Positions 60,388 to 64,000 of a stretch of DNA of 64,000 nucleotides are shown piece by piece. Source of the stretch: DASRVA01 sp050732875 (GTDB taxonomy: Bacteria > Gemmatimonadota > Gemmatimonadetes > JACCXV01 > JAHWKZ01). The stretch is taken from NCBI GenBank assembly GCA_050732875.1, contig JBOHRQ010000005.1, forward strand, positions 1 through 64,000. The letters run 5' to 3'. A program made the translations under genes and the position numbers. The notes under the pieces were generated by a model, which saw nothing but the letters and a program-made list of their open reading frames with translations, was not told the DNA's origin and made no database searches. The first letter of the stretch is position 1; every line of letters starts with the position of its first letter.

Positions 60388-60729
60388 GTGGACTTCGGAT
60401 ACGTCGTCTTCATACTCGCTTGGGTCCTAGCCATCGGCTACTGGGTGACCCTTCGAGTGCTTAAGCCCGAAACAAAGCATCGGCTGTACAAACGGCTCGT
60501 TTCTCTCTATGCAGGCGGATTGGCGCTCCTGTTCCTCGCTTGGGGCGCATCGGGCGGATGGCGCGGCATTGCCGGAATGGCAGTTATAGTCCTTCCATTT
60601 GCGGCCCTGATGACTTATGTGCTCCGACAGGTTCGCATTTGCTCCTCGTGCGGCGGGGTCACTCAGCCAAGAAATTTCTTCAAACCCGCCGATTATTGTC
60701 CGAAATGCGGAGCGCCTCATTCAAACTGA
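60388..60729 (+). CDS. Small membrane protein with C-terminal zinc ribbon (transposon cargo)
   Basis: The 113-residue product from GTG 60388 has two or three membrane helices (YVVFILAWVLAIGYWVTLRV; LYAGGLALLFLAWGA; GMAVIVLPFAALMTYVLR) and a zinc ribbon with two CxxC pairs (ICSSCGGVT and YCPKCGAPH). Function unknown. Its last codons and TGA are supplied by the right inverted repeat, so the C-terminus HSN is transposon-end sequence. The same HSN-stop ending occurs in the transposase at the left end. Confidence 0.72.
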   Translation: MDFGYVVFILAWVLAIGYWVTLRVLKPETKHRLYKRLVSLYAGGLALLFLAWGASGGWRGIAGMAVIVLPFAALMTYVLRQVRICSSCGGVTQPRNFFKPADYCPKCGAPHSN

Positions 60730-60738
60730 CCCACTACC
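60717..60738 (-). repeat. Right terminal inverted repeat
   Basis: TCATTCAAACTGACCCACTA plus CC; exact reverse complement of 57831-57852. It encodes the end of the zinc-ribbon membrane protein. Confidence 0.87.
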
Positions 60739-60746
60739 GATCCGGA
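60739..60746. repeat. Target site duplication, right copy (GATCCGGA)
   Basis: GATCCGGA immediately follows the right inverted repeat and equals 57823-57830. Confidence 0.85.
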
Positions 60747-60826
60747 GGCCGGGAACACCAGCGCGCCCTCCAGCGTGTATAATAGAAAGGATGTCCCGGA
60801 ACTTCGGAGTCAGGAGGTCGAGCTCG

Positions 60827-61552
60827 ATGCTTTCTGCTGCAACGCTTTCTGCTGCAACGTCGCCGCCGGTCCGCCTTTTCGCGCTCGCGGCCGGCCTGCT
60901 GCTGGTCGCCGGTCCGGCCCGGGCGCAGGACCGGATCGGACCCGCGTCCTCCATCCGCATTGTCGAGCTGGTCGACGGTGCGGGCACGCGCCTCGAGCGG
61001 ACGATCCTCGAGCCCATGCTCCCGGCCGAGGTCCTGCGGCTCCAGGTCGCGCTCGCGCGGGTCGGGTTCGACCCCAGGGTCCGGTCGGGGGTCGTGGATG
61101 CAGAGACGGAGACCGCCCTCCGGCAGTTCCAGCTCGCGCGAGGGCTCGAAGCGTGCGGATGCCCTTCCTACGAGACGGTGCTCGCGCTCGGCGTGCCGGT
61201 GCAGGTCGTGGGACGGGCCGAGATGCGCCGCGCGTCCGGCGTCCGTGCCGCGGACGGCAGCCCGGTGTACGTCCTGGAGCGCGACGGGTTCGTGCCCGGC
61301 TTTTTCCTCCATGACGGCTTCTTCTTCCATAAGCGCAAGCACCGCCCGTTCTTTGGCAGCGGCGTGGTGGTGGGTGGCGAGCCCGCTCTTGGAGCCGGAC
61401 AGGTGGGGCGGATGATCCCGCGCTCGTCGGTGGGCGTCAGGGAGATCGTGCGGCCCGCGCCGTCCCGCGGCGGAACGATCCAGCCGGCGGTCCCAGGGTC
61501 AGGCAGCGGCGATGGAGGTTCCCGGCCGCCGCGGCCGCGGCCGCAGCGCTGA
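60827..61552 (+). CDS. Secreted peptidoglycan-binding-like domain protein
   Basis: The 241-residue protein has a signal peptide (ending PARAQD) and a PG_binding_1-like helical domain: ILEPMLPAEVLRLQVALARV, GFDPRVRSGVVDAETETALR and QFQLARGLEACGCPSYETVL. The C-terminal half is Gly/Pro/Arg-rich (FFHKRKHRPFFGSG; SRPPRPRPQR). ATG 60827 is chosen because AGGAGG lies nine bases upstream; the earlier ATG 60791 lacks proper spacing. A TATAAT box at 60778-60783 may be its promoter. A 15-bp tandem repeat encodes LSAATLSAAT at the start. It lies just right of the transposon. Confidence 0.75.
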   Translation: MLSAATLSAATSPPVRLFALAAGLLLVAGPARAQDRIGPASSIRIVELVDGAGTRLERTILEPMLPAEVLRLQVALARVGFDPRVRSGVVDAETETALRQFQLARGLEACGCPSYETVLALGVPVQVVGRAEMRRASGVRAADGSPVYVLERDGFVPGFFLHDGFFFHKRKHRPFFGSGVVVGGEPALGAGQVGRMIPRSSVGVREIVRPAPSRGGTIQPAVPGSGSGDGGSRPPRPRPQR

Positions 61553-61610
61553 ACGGCGCCCGGCGGTTGTCCGGCTCCGGCCGGACACGAGGATTCCCCC
61601 CTGGATAGAC

Positions 61611-61643
61611 GAAGGCCCCCGCCCGACCGGGACGGGGGCCTTC
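61611..61643. terminator. Bidirectional hairpin terminator
   Basis: GAAGGCCCCC at 61611 pairs with GGGGGCCTTC ending 61643 around a GC-rich loop. It separates two convergent genes. Confidence 0.82.
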
Positions 61644-61668
61644 GAAATGGTACCCTGACGGCTCCGGC

Positions 61669-62805
61669 CTATCCGGTCGTGCCGCGCACCCCCGGCTCGA
61701 TCTGGTAAGGCTGATACGTGTCGGCCGGCGCGCACAGCGGCAGGTAAGCCTCTGTGTAGGGCTGACGCGCCTCGGCCCGCACGTAGACCGGCACGCCGTC
61801 GTACTCGCCGATCTGGACGAGCTGATCCATCCCGATCGTGGCCGCGGACCCGAACTTCACCCAGTTGCGCCCGTCGACCGAAATCGTCTCGTTGAAGCGG
61901 AACCAGTCGCGCCCGTCCGCGCAGGCCGCCGCCGGCTCCGGCTCCACGACGATCGGGCAGCCTTCGCTGTCGACCTCTTCGCCGAACGGCGTCTCGGGGC
62001 ACTGGTCGCGGTCATCCGGGACACCGTCCCCGTCCGAGTCGACCGGGACCGGGCAGCCGAAGCTGTCGACAGGCGTGCCGAGCGGCGTGTTGGGACACTG
62101 ATCGCGATCGTCGTAGACGCCGTCCCCGTCGGCGTCGGTCGGGGGTGGTGGCGCCGCCGGTCCGCCGCCGAAGAAGAAGGAGATCCCGCCCGAGAGCTCC
62201 CAGTTGTTCTTCCACTCGGTGGCACCCTCGATCGGCTCTGGGTCGACGACATCGATGTCGTCGCGCCAGATCAGATTGTCGCGAGCGTCGATCCGGACGG
62301 CCCAGGAGGGATCCTCGGCGTCATTGTGGATCTTGAGCCCGATGCCGACGGGGATAAGCAGATCGGTCTGGCTTTCGTCTTCGTCGTTCACGCCGACATC
62401 CCCGAGGCGAGTCGTCGCCCCGCCTACGCCGCCGGTTACGAAGAAGTTGGTGATGCCGGCCGAAGGAAACGTGTAGTCAGCGGTTGCACTCCAGAGGAAA
62501 AGACCGATATCGATGTCGTCTTGCTCGGGCTGCGCCTCAGTCGGTGGGACCTGAAACTGATCGGCGAAGATCCAATCGCCGTTGACGCCGATCCCCAAGC
62601 CGTTCTCCCAGTGTCGGGCGAGGCGGAGGCCGGCGAGCACATCGGTGTCCGTGTTGTCCTCGTCATCATCGTCGTCGATGCCGAGGTCGTAGGCGAACGC
62701 GCCGCCGTGAACGTTGAACTCCCAGTAGTCGTGCTGGGCCTGCGCCGCATGTGGCGCGAGAAGCGCGACCAGGGCGCCCAACATGAGTGCCCAAGCGTGT
62801 CGCAT
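61669..62805 (-). CDS. Outer-membrane beta-barrel protein with TSP3 repeats (paralogue 3)
   Basis: The 378-residue protein has a signal peptide (ending HAAQAQ) and a barrel of the same type as paralogues 1 and 2 (DYWEFNVHGGAFAYDL; FVTGGVGGATTRLGDVGVND; RIDARDNLIWRDDIDV; NWELSGGISFFFGGG). After a Pro-rich linker come two calcium-binding thrombospondin type 3 repeats (DADGDGVYDDRDQCPNTPLG; DSDGDGVPDDRDQCPETPFG) and a C-terminal domain of about 100 residues. OmpA-like proteins often have this barrel-TSP3 order; an OmpA peptidoglycan-binding domain is not evident here. ATG 62805 has AAAGGAG upstream. Confidence 0.87.
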   Translation of the reverse strand: MRHAWALMLGALVALLAPHAAQAQHDYWEFNVHGGAFAYDLGIDDDDDEDNTDTDVLAGLRLARHWENGLGIGVNGDWIFADQFQVPPTEAQPEQDDIDIGLFLWSATADYTFPSAGITNFFVTGGVGGATTRLGDVGVNDEDESQTDLLIPVGIGLKIHNDAEDPSWAVRIDARDNLIWRDDIDVVDPEPIEGATEWKNNWELSGGISFFFGGGPAAPPPPTDADGDGVYDDRDQCPNTPLGTPVDSFGCPVPVDSDGDGVPDDRDQCPETPFGEEVDSEGCPIVVEPEPAAACADGRDWFRFNETISVDGRNWVKFGSAATIGMDQLVQIGEYDGVPVYVRAEARQPYTEAYLPLCAPADTYQPYQIEPGVRGTTG

Positions 62806-62927
62806 CGAAAGACTCCTTTGTGTCGGAAGAAGGGGTCCGCGATGGGGCGAAATCAATATAGGAAGTATGATGCTTGCGGGAAACCGGGTCCGTCAGATGG
62901 ATGACACAGACACGGGTCACGGCCGTC

Positions 62928-63827
62928 TCATGGTGAGTCCAGCGGTGTGATCCGCTCACTCCCGGGCAGCGGCCGCTCGCTCCGCAGGCCGAGCACTCCC
63001 GCCAGAATGAACAGCCCGCCGAGCATCTGGACCGGCCCGATCCGCTCGTCCAGCACCACGGCCGCGGTCAGCACCGTCACCACGGGCTCGAGTGTGCTGT
63101 AGATCGCCGCCTGCCCGGCGTCAACGCGCTTGAGACCGACTACGAAGAGCGTGATCGGAATCGCGGTGCACACGATCGCCAGCAGAGACACCAGCGCGAG
63201 CCCTCGGGCGCCGCCTCCCAGCTCGACCTCGCCGGCAACGATCGCGACCACGCAAAGAATCGCCGCGCAGGCCGTGGTGATGACGGCCGCGCTCCCGTGG
63301 GCCGGCTCGCGGTCGAGGATCCGCCGGCCGGTCACGATGTACACCGAGAGCGCGGCCATCGAGAGAACCACCAGCAGGATCCCCAGGGAATGCCCACCCC
63401 GCAGCGCCCCTCCAGCGGTGAGGGCGCACCCCACCGTCGCGAGGCCGGTGGCGACGAGACGACGCGGGCCGAGCCGTTCGCCGAGAAGGGCCGCGGCGAG
63501 CAGCACGACCACCACCGGGTAGGCGTAGAAGACGAGCGTGGCCGTCGAGGCCGCCACCCATTGGAGAGCCAGGGTGAACAGGAGCGCGTCCATCGAGTAG
63601 AGGCCGCCCAGCCAAAGGAGCCGGGGAAGCGACGAGCGCGACGGCAGCGGCCGCCGGCGGAGCCCGAGCAGGAGCCAGACCGCCAGCGAGGCGATCGCGA
63701 ACCGCCAGGCGACCAGGGGCAGCGGACGGACCCCGGCCTCCAGCGCGAGCTTGATGAGGACCGAGATGAAGCCGTAGCCGATGGCGGAGGCCACGATGGC
63801 CAGCACGCCGAGCCGATCCGGACGCAT
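62928..63827 (-). CDS. EamA/DMT-family transporter
   Basis: The 299-residue protein has ten membrane helices in two EamA repeats: LGVLAIVASAIGYGFISVLI, RFAIASLAVWLLLGLRRRPL, LVFYAYPVVVVLLAAALLGE in repeat one and SMAALSVYIVTGRRILDREP, GQAAIYSTLEPVVTVLTAAV, VLDERIGPVQMLGGLFILAG in repeat two. Exporters of this group move amino acids or other metabolites. The ATG at 63827 begins the first helix. It is divergent from a partial gene at the right edge. Confidence 0.9.
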   Translation of the reverse strand: MRPDRLGVLAIVASAIGYGFISVLIKLALEAGVRPLPLVAWRFAIASLAVWLLLGLRRRPLPSRSSLPRLLWLGGLYSMDALLFTLALQWVAASTATLVFYAYPVVVVLLAAALLGERLGPRRLVATGLATVGCALTAGGALRGGHSLGILLVVLSMAALSVYIVTGRRILDREPAHGSAAVITTACAAILCVVAIVAGEVELGGGARGLALVSLLAIVCTAIPITLFVVGLKRVDAGQAAIYSTLEPVVTVLTAAVVLDERIGPVQMLGGLFILAGVLGLRSERPLPGSERITPLDSP

Positions 63828-63879
63828 GGCACGGCAATCTACGGGCGTGGGTAGTGGACCGCGATTAGGATTGGGGTCG

Positions 63880-64000
63880 ATGGAGATCCACCTGGAGCCT
63901 TGCGGCCCATGGTCGCTGCAGGACACGGTCAAGCCGTACTTCCGACACTTCCTCGTCTGCACCGGAATGGCCGGCTGGCCGCCCAGGATCGAGGAGGCGG
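63880..64000 (+). CDS. Start of an unidentified protein (cut by window edge)
   Basis: The first 40 codons from ATG 63880 read MEIHLEPCGPWSLQDTVKPY, FRHFLVCTGMAGWPPRIEEA. The LVCTG...WP pattern faintly recalls sucrase/ferredoxin-like proteins, but too little is visible to assign a family. It is divergent from the EamA gene, 52 bp apart. A purine-rich TTGGGG lies just upstream. Confidence 0.5.
   Translation, partial: MEIHLEPCGPWSLQDTVKPYFRHFLVCTGMAGWPPRIEEA

Larger units (their letters stand above)
57831..60738. mobile_element. 2.9-kb transposon with IS1-type transposase remnant and toxin-antitoxin-chaperone cargo
   Basis: The element is bounded by 22-bp perfect inverted repeats (57831-57852 and 60717-60738, beginning GGTAGTGGGTCAG) and flanked by an 8-bp direct repeat GATCCGGA, the sign of one insertion event. 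Inside are a frameshifted IS1-family transposase, a higB-higA-secB-like operon with its own promoter, a small basic protein gene and a membrane/zinc-ribbon gene. The interior is visibly richer in A and T than its surroundings. The transposase is broken, so the element is probably immobile unless a related transposase is supplied in trans. It inserted between outer-membrane protein and peptidoglycan-binding protein genes. Confidence 0.85.

Overview
This window is 64 kb of high-GC DNA from a Gram-negative-type, aerobic bacterium. The evidence is outer-membrane beta-barrels, a TolC/RND efflux operon, lipoprotein signals, a di-haem peroxidase and a phenylacetyl-CoA epoxidase. Gene style (sulfatase, many MBL-fold proteins, signal peptides ending AQA/AQ, TSP3-repeat outer-membrane protein) is compatible with Gemmatimonadota or a related soil lineage. 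That placement is an inference; the 23S rRNA here would settle it.

Layout. 1-8.2 kb: beta-CASP RNase-like MBL protein, a three-domain acyl-activating/ACP/PlsC fusion, a sulfatase and a CopB-type ATPase with His-rich repeats. 8.3-12.1 kb: di-haem peroxidase, a MarR-controlled MBL hydrolase, and a VapBC module with a broken toxin. 12.3-18 kb: LigD split into three overlapping genes (phosphoesterase, ligase, polymerase), a HmuY-like protein, a CrtI-like oxidoreductase and an alpha/beta-hydrolase without its nucleophile. 18.0-23.1 kb: a free-standing 23S-5S rRNA operon. 23.3-34.6 kb: a DinJ-YafQ module with a broken toxin, DNA glycosylase, CADD-like protein, BNR-M23 protein, patatin, phosphatase, transporters. 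34.7-44.2 kb: adaptor, TolC and two RND pumps, interrupted by an antisense DUF2283 pair. 44-50.6 kb: membrane spermidine-synthase-like protein, secreted Pcm, HDAC, MFS and EamA exporters. 50.6-53.4 kb: paa epoxidase genes with a split PaaD. 53.4-56.2 kb: lipoprotein, DUF488, degenerate MBL protein, glutathione-synthetase-like ATP-grasp. 56.3-62.8 kb: three related outer-membrane barrels surrounding a 2.9-kb transposon.

Two loci stand out. First, the 23S rRNA gene is about 4.4 kb because three group I introns sit within 34 nt of mature rRNA, at E. coli positions 1917, 1923 and 1951; the first two are separated by a six-nucleotide exon, and the third carries a LAGLIDADG endonuclease gene. Second, 57831-60738 is a transposon with 22-bp perfect inverted ends and an 8-bp target duplication. 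It carries a decayed IS1-type transposase and a toxin-antitoxin-SecB-like chaperone operon (higB-higA-secB) with its own strong promoter. No tRNA, CRISPR array or 16S gene was found in the window.
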